Shown here: one piece after another, positions 30,258 through 41,405 of the stretch
How the letters are laid out: every line of letters starts with the position of its first letter
Numbering within the stretch: position 1 is the first letter of the stretch
NCBI GenBank assembly: GCA_951799405.1
Contig: OX637340.1
Location: 2,418,001 to 2,482,000 of the forward strand
From: Agapetus fuscipes
Taxonomy: Eukaryota > Arthropoda > Insecta > Trichoptera > Glossosomatidae
Direction of reading: 5' to 3'
DNA: 64,000 nt
Translations under genes and position numbers: made by a program
The notes under the pieces: model-generated
The model's database searches: none
The model's input: the letters and a program-made list of their open reading frames with translations, nothing else
What the model was told of the DNA's origin: nothing

Positions 30258-30409
30258 AAGAGTTGCAGAGCTTATGTTCATTTGAGATTGGGTTTTTATA
30301 TTGTAGGACCACATGCGACATGTGTTGGCTTATACATGTCTGCTTGTGGGAATGCGTTTAATATGAATCTTAAATGATATATATCTTTGCAGCTTAGATT
30401 TAGATTTAG
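30258..30409 (+). mobile_element. RTE-A 3' tail, 5'-truncated
   Basis: It begins at AAGAGTTGCAGAGCTTATG and ends GCTTAGATTTAGATTTAGA. Confidence 0.85.
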
Positions 30410-31046
30410 AGATAATAGGTAGATATGTGTTCATATCGTAAATCTACCGTTAATCAATATTAGAATAATGCACCTGCATACAATTTTACACGAGTTTTTT
30501 TGGATGATTTATGAAAAATTCTTGAGTATTGGATACTGTTTTTATTTTTGATTATGATTGTATGAATTAAACGCCAAGACGGTATCCTAAGGCCAGAGAT
30601 AACCTTGCCTAGGTGCGGTATGCCAACTGACATCCTTCTATGGGCGTCAATGTCAGCAAAGGTTGGAACATATCGCCCTATGAATGTTGCTCGTATGAAC
30701 ATAAATCTTTAACCGGAAAAGGACCATTAGTTCAATCAGGTAGTTATGTAGTTTGCTTTTTGATCATAGATCAAGTTATGTAATTTTAGTTAATACGCAA
30801 TTTACTTTATTGGTGGATTAAAATAATGACTAGCTGTTTATTCAGCTAATGAGGTTGGAACATTCAAGATATCCCTCGGCTACGTGACGTCAAACACAGA
30901 AAATAGAAAATGGATTCTCGATAATCAAGGATTTTTTTCTTGTGTGCAACATTTGACAGCCACTTTGTTTTTTTTTGTTTACGTGATGGGAATTTATGCA
31001 ATATTTCATAATCACAAACACATTTTTTTGAAAAAGGAGATAGAGA
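30410..31046. other. gap, no gene seen
   Basis: No gene. The block at 30950-31010 (TTTACGTGATGGGAATTTATG) resembles 295-325 and 11465-11490, a shared old repeat of unknown type. The motif is quoted to 20 bases: TTTACGTGATGGGAATTTAT. Confidence 0.3.
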
Positions 31047-31150
31047 TAGTCCGGTCGATAGCTCAGTTGGAAGAGTGCTTGCATTTCATGCCGAGAGCCC
31101 GGGTTCGAATCCCACCGAGCGTGTCAGAAATGATTTCCTATTTCGGTGTT
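31047..31150 (+). mobile_element. SINE-2 head, intact boxes
   Basis: A box TAGCTCAGTTGG (31059-31070) and perfect B box GGTTCGAATCC (31102-31112). The body stops after TTTCGGTGTTTATTTTG and runs directly into a MITE-2 right end. Confidence 0.9.
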
Positions 31151-31159
31151 TATTTTGAT

Positions 31160-31210
31160 TTTGGGGGAAATCAATTACTCAAGTTTTGCAACTCGTACTA
31201 AGGGTACCTA
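31160..31210. mobile_element. MITE-2 right-end fragment
   Basis: GGGGGAAATCA, ACTCAAGTTTTGCAACTCG and TACTAAGGGTAC are identical in order to the right end of the copy at 11530-11774. The remainder of the element is absent. Confidence 0.8.
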
Positions 31211-31264
31211 CTGATCAAGTTTTATGAGTTTCTTTCACATAAAAATACATAACAAAAAACTAGT

Positions 31265-31440
31265 CGAACACATCAGGTAGCCTGGAACAATTTGCCCGTC
31301 AGTGTTCGCGCGAACCAGCCTACCACCACCTTCAGAAAGGGACTGAAGACAGTGCTTTTCTCCAGAAGCCATGTCGCCCTTGAGATAGTCCTGGACCATT
31401 AAATGGCGCCACAGGAAAGAAATCATCCATCATCATCATC
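31265..31440 (+). pseudogene. LINE C-terminus, CR1/L2-like, (ATC)n tail
   Basis: The frame from about 31278 reads VAWNNLPVSVRANQPTTTF, RKGLKTVLFSRSHVALE and IVLDH, then stop. It ends CATCATCATCATCAG. The W-LP then TF-KGLKT-LF pattern is the characteristic C-terminal end of CR1/L2-type LINE proteins. Confidence 0.8.
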
Positions 31441-31879
31441 AGTTAAAAAATCACGCAGTTAATGCCATAAAATGACAATTGATTATTGAGAATGGCTATT
31501 AGTTATTGGTTGTTCAGTGCAAAGGTAAAACACTTTTATCGATACAAAATCACGTGTCGTATCCATGACCGTGATTTGTAAGTACCTACGCGTCATGTGT
31601 TGTTTCATGTTACATTACAAATAAGTAGTATCTACATTATTCACAGGCATATCACTGTAAGTCACACGGTGTTTGTTTATTTCCTATTTTATGTGTAGAT
31701 ACATAACATTATGTACTCAATATTACAAGTACTTAAAGAGAGTATTGGATTGCGATAAAGAAAAATAGTATGGAAACTGTTAGTAGTAATGCAACCCAAG
31801 AAATTGTTTGTAATAAAATATATGAAAAAGTATAAAATAATTATAAAAAAACACCGAGTTTTTTTTCACAAATTGAGTA

Positions 31880-31962
31880 TTTAGTAACACCCAACCCTCT
31901 GGAATAAAACACAAGCATTCTAACAACTGAGCTATCAATGACAAAACTGCAATTCGCTCTTT
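31880..31962 (-). mobile_element. degenerate SINE-2 head
   Basis: Minus strand: TTGATAGCTCAGTTGTTAGA, then ATGCTTGTGTTTTATTCC. The B box is lost (AGGGTTGGGTG). Confidence 0.5.
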
Positions 31963-31966
31963 ACTT

Positions 31967-32482
31967 ATCTAATCTAATCTAATCTAAGCTACAAGAATAT
32001 ATATCATTTAAGATTTATATTAAGTGCATTCTCACAAGCAGACATGTATAATTTCACGCTAACACATCGCTGCCTTAGTTCTTGTTTATCGTATACGCCA
32101 TTGAGAAAAATTTACATGTGCAATGTTTGCATGTGTACTGGACCAATGTGTCTTATAAAAATAATAAATTGATTGAAAAAATATTTAAAAGAACTCTCAC
32201 ACTATCTAGTTTTACGGTTTTTCTTAGCTCAGATTGTGTAGAATTTGATTCATAAGACAACTGCATGAAAAAGTCATATTTGACAAGAATGGCGTATACG
32301 ATAAACAAGAACTGAGGGAGCGACATGTCGCATGTGGACCTACATTATAAGAACCCATCTCAAATGAACATAAGCCCTGCAACTCTTGCCGTCCTTCCCT
32401 GAGACAGGGGTGACATTGGCAAAGTGAACCATTTTTTCACAGTATGGGTGGTCAGCCGCATACCAACCTATAAGTCAAGGAA
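31967..32482 (-). mobile_element. RTE-A 3' tail, split by MITE-1
   Basis: Tail CTAATCTAATCTAATCTAAG at 31970. The interior is broken at AACACAT by MITE-1 and resumes at 32323 (ACATGTCGCATGTGG). The right boundary AAGTCAAGGAACATAC continues about 30 bases further, matching the long RTE-A UTR. Confidence 0.9.
32068..32322. mobile_element. MITE-1 copy 3, 255 bp
   Basis: Flanked by ACAT at 32064-32067 and 32323-32326. Removing it restores the RTE-A word AACACATGTCGCATG. Slightly more diverged than the others (ACTGAGGGAGCG end, ATAAATTGATTG inside). Confidence 0.95.
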
Positions 32483-32514
32483 CATACATGATAAATTACA
32501 TTTTTAAAATCACT

Positions 32515-32585
32515 AAATTATAATACATATGTATTATAATTTACATTTATAATACAACATTTTAATACATATGTATTATAAAGCT
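32515..32585. repeat. repeated palindrome
   Basis: The palindromic word ATAATACATATGTATTAT occurs twice about 40 bases apart, separated by TTTACATTTATAATACAAC. Confidence 0.6.
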
Positions 32586-32868
32586 GCAACAATAATTTTT
32601 TTGAAAGATAAGGTAATTAATACTGCAAATATAAATATTGTTAATGTCAGTTACGTTATTCTCACAAAAACAAAAAAGTTCACATAAACATTGAAAGTGT
32701 TCGTTGTAACAAAAAAGAAAGAAATTAGTAAAGCCTATTAAAAATTGTAATTTATTTATTTGTAAAAACATCAACAGAACACTGAAAATAATTCATACAA
32801 GACAACACATTATACAAAAGTATAAGATCTCCAAAGCTTCAATGACAGATGTATATCGTCTAATTTAA

Positions 32869-33080
32869 TCTAATCTAATCTAAGCTGCAAAGATATGTTA
32901 CATTGGAGATTCACATTACATGCATTTTCACAACCAGACACGTTCTCGCTTGTACATGCCAAATGGACATACACCCTGCAACTCTTACCGTCTTCCCTGA
33001 GACAGGGGTGACATTGGCAAAGTGAACCATTTTTACAGTATGGGTGGTCAGCCGCATCCCAACCTATAAGTCAAGGAACA
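32869..33080 (-). mobile_element. RTE-A 3' tail copy, internal deletion
   Basis: Tail TAATTTAATCTAATCTAATC. The stretch after TTGTACATGCC is deleted up to AAATGGACATACACC. The right boundary is AAGTCAAGGAACA. Confidence 0.85.
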
Positions 33081-33933
33081 ATCATAGCATAGTTACAAAT
33101 TAATTTATACTATGTACGTAAGAAACAGATAAAATATGAAACAACAATAAAATGGCTTATTTATATTATTTGCCAAAACATATTTAAAACCGAGTAACCA
33201 CAGTTCAAAGCATTTTTTTAAATACGTTCTTTAAAATGGAAGGTTACATTTTGTCAATACAAACAATGTCTCTTGAATCGATTCTCTCTCCTTCCCGCCA
33301 TAAAACATGTTTTATTGTATTTTTACCCACACATTATTCTTTACGTGTAAAAATCACGAAGCTACTTGGCGCTAGTTATAGCCAAGGATATTTTAGGGCA
33401 GAGAGGGCGGTGACCTGACCATAGCCTTCAATTCTCACCCCGAGTATACAACTTTCTAGACGTTCCACCAAATATGTATGAAAATCAAAGCGCTCTCTAG
33501 ATGCGCTTCTTAACTTTTCATACTTTTTTGATCAACGCTAGCGCTGCGTTTAAACGTTCTCACAATATGCAGCAGCCTCTTGAAAACCTTCTCATTGAAG
33601 CTCATTTATCGATATTGTCCTTACTTGTACACTCTCTGTACTCTACGTGAGATAAAATGATTGGAGATCTTATGACTCATAAAACAAATTTAATTTGTAT
33701 CTATAAAATATTAATTGTAGATCCATATCAGAGATATCTTGCCATATCAATGCTTTTTATTTTATGTATATACATTAAAATGAAAAATGTTTTTTATCAC
33801 TATTATATTTTATGTATAGGGTAAATAATAAGTTGTATTTGTATTTACCGAAATAAAATCGTTGTTTTGCATTCTTTTACGCTTTTTCTTCATATTTGAG
33901 GTGACTTTATTTAAGTATTTTTTTTTTACTTTT
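33081..33933. other. gap, no gene seen
   Basis: A CCCGAGTATACAAC block (33438) with CTAGATGCGCTTC and TTTCATACTTTTTTG resembles 41610-41720 and parts of 37250-37330 and 51490-51560. It is an old repeat that I cannot classify. Confidence 0.35.
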
Positions 33934-34190
33934 CTTAATCTTAATCTAATCTAAGCTGCAAAGATATGTATCATTTGAGATTCATATTTGAATGCATTCC
34001 CATAAGCAGACATGTATAATTCCGCGCTAACACATGCCGCATGTGGACCTACAATATAAAAACCCAATCTCAAATGAACATAAGCCCTGCAACTCTTGCC
34101 GACCTTCCCTGAAGCAGGGGTGACATTGGCAAAGTGAACCATTTTTTACAGTATGGGTGGTCAGCCGCATACCAACCTATCAGTCAAGGA
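33934..34190 (-). mobile_element. RTE-A 3' tail copy
   Basis: Nearly complete and well conserved, from CTTAATCTTAATCTAATC to CCTATCAGTCAAGGA. GCTGCAAAGATATGTATC subfamily. Confidence 0.9.
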
Positions 34191-34356
34191 AGTCAAGTCT
34201 TGATGATGGTCATAAATTTAAAAAATAAATCTGTTTAAACATTAAAATATAAGGGATCCCATAATTATTTTTTAAATAATGCTGCTACATTTAATTACAA
34301 CAACAAAAACTATAACTTAAACAGATGTACGTAATTTCCTCTGATGTTTCTACGTT

Positions 34357-34600
34357 CTATAATCTAAGTTGCAAAGATGTATTAATATTTAAAATTCATA
34401 TTGCACGCCCACAAACAGACACGTGAAAATTCACGCTTACAAATGCTGCATGTGTATTTATAAATTTAAATCCAATACTCATATGAACATAAACCCTGCA
34501 ACTTTTACCGACCTTCTCTGAAACACGGGTGACATTGGCAAAGTGAATATTTTTTTACAGTATGGGTGTCAGCCTCATACCAACCTTTAAGTAAAGGAAT
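34357..34600 (-). mobile_element. RTE-A 3' tail copy, older subfamily
   Basis: Tail CTATAATCTAAGTTGC. It has the GTATTAACATTTAAA interior of the older subfamily and the boundary TTTAAGTAAAGGAAT. Confidence 0.85.
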
Positions 34601-34825
34601 AACTTTTATTATATTAAAAACGTTTATTCGTATAAAAGTTTAAAAAAAAGAATATTTGTGTATATATTTAATAATCAAAACAGTTTATCAATGGGAATAC
34701 CACAATTGATTGTAGATTATTTTTGTCAAGCAAACAAAAATATGATTGAATTGTAAAAAATAGGTTTTTTAACCACATATAAGTCTTATTGTAAAAAACC
34801 ACAGGGTATCCGCCAGCAATCAGTT

Positions 34826-35080
34826 CGCTGCCTTAGTTCTTGTTTACCGTATACGCCATTGAGAAAATTTTACATGAGCAGTGTTTGCATGTGTACTGGA
34901 CCAATGTGTCTTATAAAAACAAGAAATTTATTTAAAAAATATTTAAAAGAACTCTCACATTATCGAGTTTTACGGTTTTTCTTAGCTCAGATTGTGTAGA
35001 ATTTGATTCATAAGACAACTGCATGAAAAAGTCATATTTGACAAGATTGGCGTATACGGTAAACAAGAACTGGGGGAGCG
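34826..35080. mobile_element. MITE-1 copy 4, 255 bp
   Basis: Flanked by AGTT at 34822-34825 and 35081-35084. It is close to copies 1 and 2, with the GTATACGGTAAAC right repeat shared with copy 1. Confidence 0.95.
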
Positions 35081-35084
35081 AGTT

Positions 35085-35514
35085 GTCAACATTTGTAATT
35101 AGGTACATATCTAATTATTCATGTAATACAAGGAAATTACAAATAAACATATCACAGATATTTACAATAATATATAAAAGGCGCATTTTATTTTGCGTCT
35201 TATATTTGCTTTACGATGAGCTATAAAGGAAAAATTTAGTGCAATAAACAAAACATGCATTTCTCTTACATCAGTCTTTGTATTGAACTCGCTATTGATT
35301 GTTGTTGTATTATTTTAAAATTATAACAAATAATAATACTAGGTTTAGATTGAAATTACGGTCGTTTGACATAATTTTAATTGCATTGTTATTATTATTG
35401 TAAATCAATCAAAATGCATAAAAACATCCTTTCAAATTTTTTTAAACCTTCCATCTTTATACTTTGTACACGTTTTATTTTGTTTTTTTTTCTTATCAAG
35501 TACTTAAAATATTA
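35085..35514. other. AT-rich gap, no gene seen
   Basis: No gene or repeat is recognised. Confidence 0.35.
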
Positions 35515-35722
35515 TCCATAATGTGTACATGTAGTAATATTTAGGATTCATATAAAATGTATGCTTACAAGCTGACACGTAAAAGTTCGCGCTTACGCAT
35601 GCTGCATGTGTACTGAAAAAATATACACTCAAATCTCGAATTAACATAAACCCGGCTACTCTAGTCGATCTTTTCTGAAACAGGGGTGACATTTGCAAAG
35701 TGAACCATTTTCTACAATAATA
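35515..35722 (-). mobile_element. RTE-A 3' tail, diverged
   Basis: It keeps CACGTAAAAGTTCGCGCTTA and GAAACAGGGGTGACATTTGC. The tail has been lost. Confidence 0.75.
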
Positions 35723-35734
35723 CTTCATAAATAA

Positions 35735-35932
35735 TAGGTTCACTTTGCCAATGTGTCAGGGTAGGTCGGCAAAAGTTGTTGGGCTTATGTTGATTTGAGG
35801 TTTGGATTTTATTTATAAGTACACATTCAGCATTTGTAAGCGCGAACTACACGTGTTTGTTTTTGGGCATACATTTGAGAGATTCAAATGAATATATCCT
35901 TGTAACTTAGATTGTAGATTATTATAGATAAT
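35735..35932 (+). mobile_element. RTE-A 3' tail, truncated
   Basis: It begins TAGGTTCACTTTGCCAATG and ends ACTTAGATTGTAGATTATTATAG-like. It forms a head-to-head pair with the copy before it. Confidence 0.75.
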
Positions 35933-36005
35933 AATAATAATAAATGTTTGTTCCAGCTTAGTCATGTGGAGGGTGCAATCCATGACCAGCCATAAAAAAA
36001 AATAC
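35933..36005 (-). mobile_element. unnamed LINE-end repeat
   Basis: AATAATAATAATAAATG, then TTCCAGCTTAGTCATGTGG and AGGGTGCAATCCATGACCAG. Same family as 19675-19735 and 46850-46920. Confidence 0.55.
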
Positions 36006-36169
36006 AGCAATAGAAAAATACATGGAAGAACAATACAAAATTACAGAAAATACAAAAATCCAGAAATACACAAAAGCAGAAATATATGAGAAAAAAAACA
36101 ATGTATCTAATTAAACGGATAGAATCGAAAGGAAAGAGAATATTTCAACTTTTTCCAACATATTTCAAC

Positions 36170-36325
36170 AATATTGGAAACAAGAGAAGAGCTTGCATGA
36201 AAAGAGTGATGAAATTAGATGAAATGAAAGAAGTATGCAAGGACAGAGTCAAGTGGAGGCACTTGTGTGGAGGTACTGGCCACTGGAGGAAAGGCGGCAG
36301 GATACAAGACAAGACAATCAACTTA
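36170..36325 (+). pseudogene. RTE-B 3' end
   Basis: Open frame NKRRACMKRVMKLDEMKEV, CKDRVKWRHLCGGTGH, then a 1-bp break at the TGG-AGG position where other copies have CCTCTAG. The stub is 5'-truncated within the ORF and ends GGCAGGATACAAGACAAGAC. Confidence 0.85.
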
Positions 36326-36629
36326 TTAATTAAGGAACACAATTAATTAACTTATGTGAAATAAAGAACACGTCAATGAAAGAAAATCAATAAAATATTA
36401 ATTAACGAATAATAAATTAAAAAAAAAAAACAAAAAACTTGTCAAACCTGCATCTTATGAAAACACCAGGTAATCCAAAATCACTTATTCTTCAAAAAAA
36501 ACACATAAAAATTTCACACCATAAAAAATCAAAAACACAATTTTTCAACACGTAAAATACTTTTGATGGAATATTTTCATACGAAGAAATTGCACGTAGC
36601 GAATCATTTTGCGTGAAATGCTGATAGTA
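36326..36629. other. A-rich gap, no gene seen
   Basis: Mostly A-rich sequence. No unit is recognised. Confidence 0.35.
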
Positions 36630-36870
36630 TCAAGTGAGCTTGGCGAATCGGGGCGCACTGGAAGGGTTCGTGAGACAAACTGGCTCGCAGTTGCAGGCTG
36701 TGTTTTTACCACGGCCGGACGTACAGCCTCCGGGCAACCATCGCGAGTTGCGGAAGTTAACTCTTGAGGTGGTTGTGACAAGCCGCGGGTCCGTTAAAGG
36801 TAAGGCCTCTAAGGTTAACGACGTCAACTCTGCGCTATTAGCCGCCGACTTGAATTGTAATATATTTTTG
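36630..36870 (+). other. GC-rich open block, possible exon
   Basis: An island of higher GC with many CpGs in AT-rich surroundings. It is open on the plus strand (ANRGALEGFVRQTGSQLQAV, then FLPRPDVQPPGNHRELRKL) up to CCGTTAAAGGTAAGG at 36791-36805, which has a good splice-donor form at AAAG/GTAAGG. There is no in-frame ATG in this block. I do not recognise the peptide. It could be an internal exon, a gene-start CpG block or an element fragment. Confidence 0.3.
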
Positions 36871-37589
36871 CAATGTTGATGTATTATAATATTGTTGATG
36901 TGATGGTTAAAGTGCAGAATGTTGGTATGTCTTAAAAATGTGCGATTTTTTGTTTTTGTTTACAATCATTTTTTGGGAAAAAAAAAATCATTTGTTTGGT
37001 GTAGGTACCTACACAACTTTTGAATAATGAAAACAAGTAATAAAGTTATGGTCCTATTTGAGAAAAAAAAAGATGAATTAAGATCACCTTAAGGCTTAAA
37101 GTCATGGTGTACTTTAAAGTAGGATGGATAGTATATTTTTTTAAATAGGAGACATCGATTGAAATAAGAAAGACCTTTTTTGGTGTATTTGGTATATTTT
37201 TTTGGTATATACATATGAATTAGTTGTAACAAGTTCTCCGAGAATAAAACATAAAGTTAACTCCCCTCGATCCTACATAGAAAAAAATATGGAAAATACA
37301 ACAGCACTTCTCTTGAATGATTTCGTTTTCTTAGATTTTGTACGTGGCGTGAAGGTTTATTCAAAATTTGCAATACATGGAAACAAATCTCTTTCAAGAG
37401 GACCTAGAATAAATTCAATAAAGTTGTATTTTGTAAATCTATCACAGACATAACAGATTTTACAACTATTTTCTGTGATTTTTAAAAGACGAAGGTGTCA
37501 ATCTTTTTTATTGGGCTGTCGCATTAAAAATATTGTCATGTTGCAGTTAGTGAGATTATTGTACGCAATATCGAGGTCGTACCGCTCAT
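36871..37589. other. gap, no gene seen
   Basis: It contains a lepidopteran-like TAGGTACCTAC word at 37003. Positions 37245-37340 (CCTCGATCC, AAAATACAACAGCAC) match the old repeat at 41610-41680. Confidence 0.35.
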
Positions 37590-37594
37590 GTGCG

Positions 37595-37890
37595 CTCCCA
37601 TACACAAACACACACATTACACACATAACACATTACACACACACACACACATACACACACATAACACACACACATACACACACATTACACACATAACACA
37701 TTACACACACACACACACATTACACACATAACACATTACACACACACACACACATTACACACATAACACATTACACACACACACACACATACACACACAT
37801 AACACACACACATACACACACATTACACACATAACACATTACACACACACACACACATACACACACACACATACTCACACACACATACAC

Positions 37891-37946
<56 letters not shown>
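37595..37946. repeat. (CA)n compound microsatellite
   Basis: About 350 bases of (CA)n interrupted regularly by ATTACACACATAACACATT-type variants, so that a longer period repeats several times. The last 70 bases are pure (CA)n. Confidence 0.97.
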
Positions 37947-37948
<2 letters not shown>

Positions 37949-39164
37949 GTGTGATATCACGTGTAGTAATGCTCAGATCTGAATAAATCAGTGAGAACAC
38001 CTTTGACTCACCTGTACCCTAAAGTTAACGTAAACGCTCATCAGAGGCGCTGTTTTAGTTTCTACATTTTTTTACGTTTTAACGCAACGATTAAGTTCAA
38101 ATACTCCGTGCTGCCTTGGAAAGAGTCACATACTCGTACTAATGCGACATTAATGATATTGTTCTTAATTGTATAACAAGGTAAATAAAACGCTCGAGTA
38201 GGTACATCTTGTGAGTATTGCTTTTGATATTCAAGTCGATGGCTTTCAAATTTCCGTGTACTGCTTCTGCTTTCTTATTAATTACCTTGTACTGCTGTGA
38301 TTCTCTAGATTTAGAAAAAACTCGTCTTATATAGCAGCGCTGAAGATGAGTGGAGAGCCCATTACAGCGTGTCTGGATTATTATGTAGCGATTAATGATC
38401 ACATAAGAAATAAGTTGAGCTTCAACGAATGGAATGTACAAATAAGATCCTTACATGTTTACAAAATAAGGTTTTTTTTCTTACTTTAAAAATATTTACA
38501 ATCATAAAGGTTTTCTCAGAATACACATCGCTTTCTTGCTTTTTATAGACCGTGTGTTTCTTTTGCCTTTATTTACGGAAGTTCTTTACTTTGATAAATG
38601 TATTGATACAATACTGATTTATCTTATTGGACATGTAGCATTTCTGTACCAAGAAAAAGGGCTTATTTTCAAAATGATAAAAATCATACAAATTAATAAT
38701 TTGCATACTGTGAGGAAATCACGAAAATATATCAGACATATATATTTCTTAATTTACTGTGCAATTAATTTATATAGATTTTTCAATACGGAAATAATTA
38801 AAAAAGTATTGAGGAATAAATTAATTATAGAATCAAATTTATTACATTTCAATAAAAACCGTTCGTCATTTTTGCAAAGGTCATTATTGCATTTTAGCAT
38901 CTTTCCAAAAATGAAGTTAATGTGTTTTTGCGGTGAAGCTAAAACTTGTTTTTTCTAATCAATATCACGTAGTTTTATTGACATAAATATTTTACTAACA
39001 TTTTTCTATGTATGTATTTACCATATTTTTTATGAAATAATCGCTTTTGTTATCAAGAAGTATGGGACAGAATAATTTTTTTTATAGGTCCGTTAATTCA
39101 AAAATATATCAGTTTCATTGATTTCCACAAAAAAAAACATAAAATACTATTAATGAATCTCATC
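37947..39164. other. AT-rich gap, no gene seen
   Basis: The longest open stretch (38536-38958) has the lysine, isoleucine, phenylalanine and asparagine bias of random AT-rich DNA and no motif. I do not call it. Confidence 0.4.
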
Positions 39165-39235
39165 TAAGTTGCAAAGATATATAATATTGGGGATTGATTC
39201 GCATTACATGCATTCTCACAAGCAGACAAAATTAA
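39165..39235 (-). mobile_element. RTE-A tail fragment
   Basis: ATCTCATCTAAGTTGCAAAG to GCATTCTCACAAGCAGACA: only the tail-proximal 70 bases. Confidence 0.75.
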
Positions 39236-40675
39236 CTTATAGAAGTTCGTTCTTTCTTTCCTATTGACTTCTAAAACTGGGCATGCCGAGCATTACTTTA
39301 TCATAAAATTTCTCGCTACGTCTGTTTGCCTCACAAGATCCGATTTGATGTGCACGTCAATCAGATTGGTTGTCTGCGGTTAAGGCGAAAGGCTAAGGTC
39401 TTGATTTCAGGTTATGAACCAGTGCAGTAGGTACGCCGGGCTGTGTTATCCAACTTGCGACTGTCCCCTCCACTAAGCCCATTCACTAACCGCATTTCCT
39501 TGACATACAAACCCAGTGTGTGAGTGACGACTGTGCGTGTGTGAATGTGTGGGCACATTTAATGTATGTATGTGTGCGCATGTGAATTTTTAAAACGTCG
39601 CTTAATATAAATAAATGTTATGTGATGATTTGTGAATTTTGAGATGAACGGAAAAATTGCTTAAAAAGCAATAAAATTATGAAAAATGCACACAAGTATT
39701 TATTTATTTATTAAATAATGAGTTAAACCGGTTTTGACCTCTTGGCTCCTATAAAAAAATAATTATCTGACGGATTCCAGATAAACTATATTTACAGATG
39801 AAACTATTTTTTTCCTTTTTTAAATTTAAATAATCCGTTGAAACATTTCCCACAAATAATAATAATTCATTCTTCTAAAGTGGTTTTCTTTATAAGAGTT
39901 AAAATTTGACTCATTTTTCAGTACAACAATCTGGGCAAAACTGACCGGAATGAATCAACTAGACCACGGCTACATACATAGCTCGAAAAAAGGTATTGTT
40001 GTGTCAACAAGTACCGGCCGTGAAAGCTTCAATGTACAATTAAGTCCAACATTGTTTTATTTCTAACATTTTATTTAAAAAACGTATTTTGTGTTTTTAT
40101 TTGAAATAACTTTAATTTAATGTACAGAATTTACTTACACTTATTATTTCAAATTCGAAAATCTAGATGCCGACAAATAGCATTTATTCAAAATATAAAA
40201 AAATGGTGTACAAGAATTAATAAATATATATTCCCTTAGCAATACTCCAAAGTAGACAATGCGATGGAGAGAAATAACCTTTTTAATTGGCGTTCACAGC
40301 TCATGGCGTCTTTTTTAAATGCAGCGACGATTTGCTGGGCATATTGTGTGTGTGTGTGTGTGTGAATGTGTCGGAAGCGCATGTGTAGTGGTTTACTTCC
40401 GGAAAAGACATTTCGTCTCCTTGACTCTCCTTGATATTTACACGGAGTTCATTTTGTGATCTGGTTTCTTTGGGTACGCCCAGACACAGCGGCAATTTGT
40501 ACGCGAGAAGAAAATTTTATTCACACCTACTGGTATTTTTATAACGTAGGTACGAGTATGTACAAGCAGCATCCGCGTGTCTCACTACGCCATTTGAGTA
40601 TTTGTGATAAAAAAAAAACCTCAGGTTAGGGAGGTAGCTAGCTTTACGCAAAATACACGATCATTTTTCATCTAT
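39236..40675. other. gap, no gene seen; (GT)n at 40338-40364
   Basis: The 39290-39560 part is less AT-rich, with no frame that I trust. A short (TG)n microsatellite lies at 40345-40363. No repeat family is recognised. Confidence 0.35.
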
Positions 40676-40861
40676 TCTAATCTAATCTAAACTAATCTCA
40701 CAAGCAGACACGTACACTACACTACAATAAAGAAACCAAATCTCAAATGGACATACACCCTGCAACTCTTGCCGTCCTTCCCTGATACAGGGGTGACATC
40801 GGCAAAGTGAACCATTTTTACAGCATGGGTGGTCAGCCGCATACCAACCTATAAGTCAAGG
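40676..40861 (-). mobile_element. RTE-A 3' tail, internal deletion
   Basis: Tail CTAATCTAATCTAAACTAATC. About 60 bases after GACACGTACA are missing. The copy ends at AAGTCAAG, abutting SINE-2. The tail is quoted to 20 bases: CTAATCTAATCTAAACTAAT. Confidence 0.85.
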
Positions 40862-40867
40862 TGAAAT

Positions 40868-41122
40868 GGTGTCCAAAAAATCACATTTGATTACGCAACT
40901 CAACTGTGGCGAGAGGAACCTATTTATTTTTACAGGCAAGGCTCCCAAGAGGGCTGATACTCACTCCTTGTGAATGACTGAGTTAACTTTGCCGGTTTTT
41001 TATTTTGGGTTTTTAAAATAAACACCGAAACGGGAAATCATTTCTTACACCCTCGGTGGGATTTAAACCCGGTCTCTTGGCATGAAATGCAAGCACCCTA
41101 CCAACTGAGCTATCGACCGGAC
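40868..41122 (-). mobile_element. SINE-2, head-containing copy
   Basis: On the minus strand: A box TAGCTCAGTTGG near 41110, B box GGGTTTAAATCC (one change), GTGTAAGAAATGATTTCCCG, then a GGGAGCCTTGCC and AAAATAAATAGGTTCC end. It abuts the preceding RTE-A tail. Confidence 0.88.
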
Positions 41123-41354
41123 TTAAAAATTAAGTTGCCTTTATGTTTTTTTATCCATATTATAATGGCCACCTCAGAAAAAGTCAGATTAAATAAATAA
41201 AAGTTTATAAGTAATTTTTACTCTCAAATCTTTGTGATTGAAATAGTAAAAATAAATAGATTATTTTTGAAACAGCCTTTATTTAATTTTTATTATTCTT
41301 AAGATTTTTAAATAAATTTAAAAAAAATCTAAATAATAGTCCTCGGTAACTGCA

Positions 41355-41405
41355 ACCCCTATCCGCTATCGATGGCCAGAGCCTCTGCAGAGTTGCCTCT
41401 TTTTT
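41355..41405 (-). pseudogene. RTE-C ORF-end scrap
   Basis: Minus strand GAGGCAACTCTGCAGAGGC and CTCTGGCCATCGATAGCGG match the RTE-C stop-codon region. Confidence 0.65.

Noticed and set aside
31047..31120. True tRNA gene
   Set aside because: A and B boxes are perfect, but no full cloverleaf with paired acceptor ends is apparent and the same sequence continues into the SINE-2 body.
36086..36346. Host protein of 86 codons
   Set aside because: Its second half is the RTE-B C-terminus (NKRRACMKRVMKLDEMKEV). The first half is A-rich flank.
37595..37946. CRISPR-like array
   Set aside because: Regular words recur, but it is a (CA)n microsatellite with variants in a eukaryotic genome. There are no spacers.
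38536..38958. 141-codon plus-strand ORF
   Set aside because: Residue use is that of random AT-rich DNA (I, L, K, F, N). No motif, no promoter or splice support, and the neighbourhood shows no gene.
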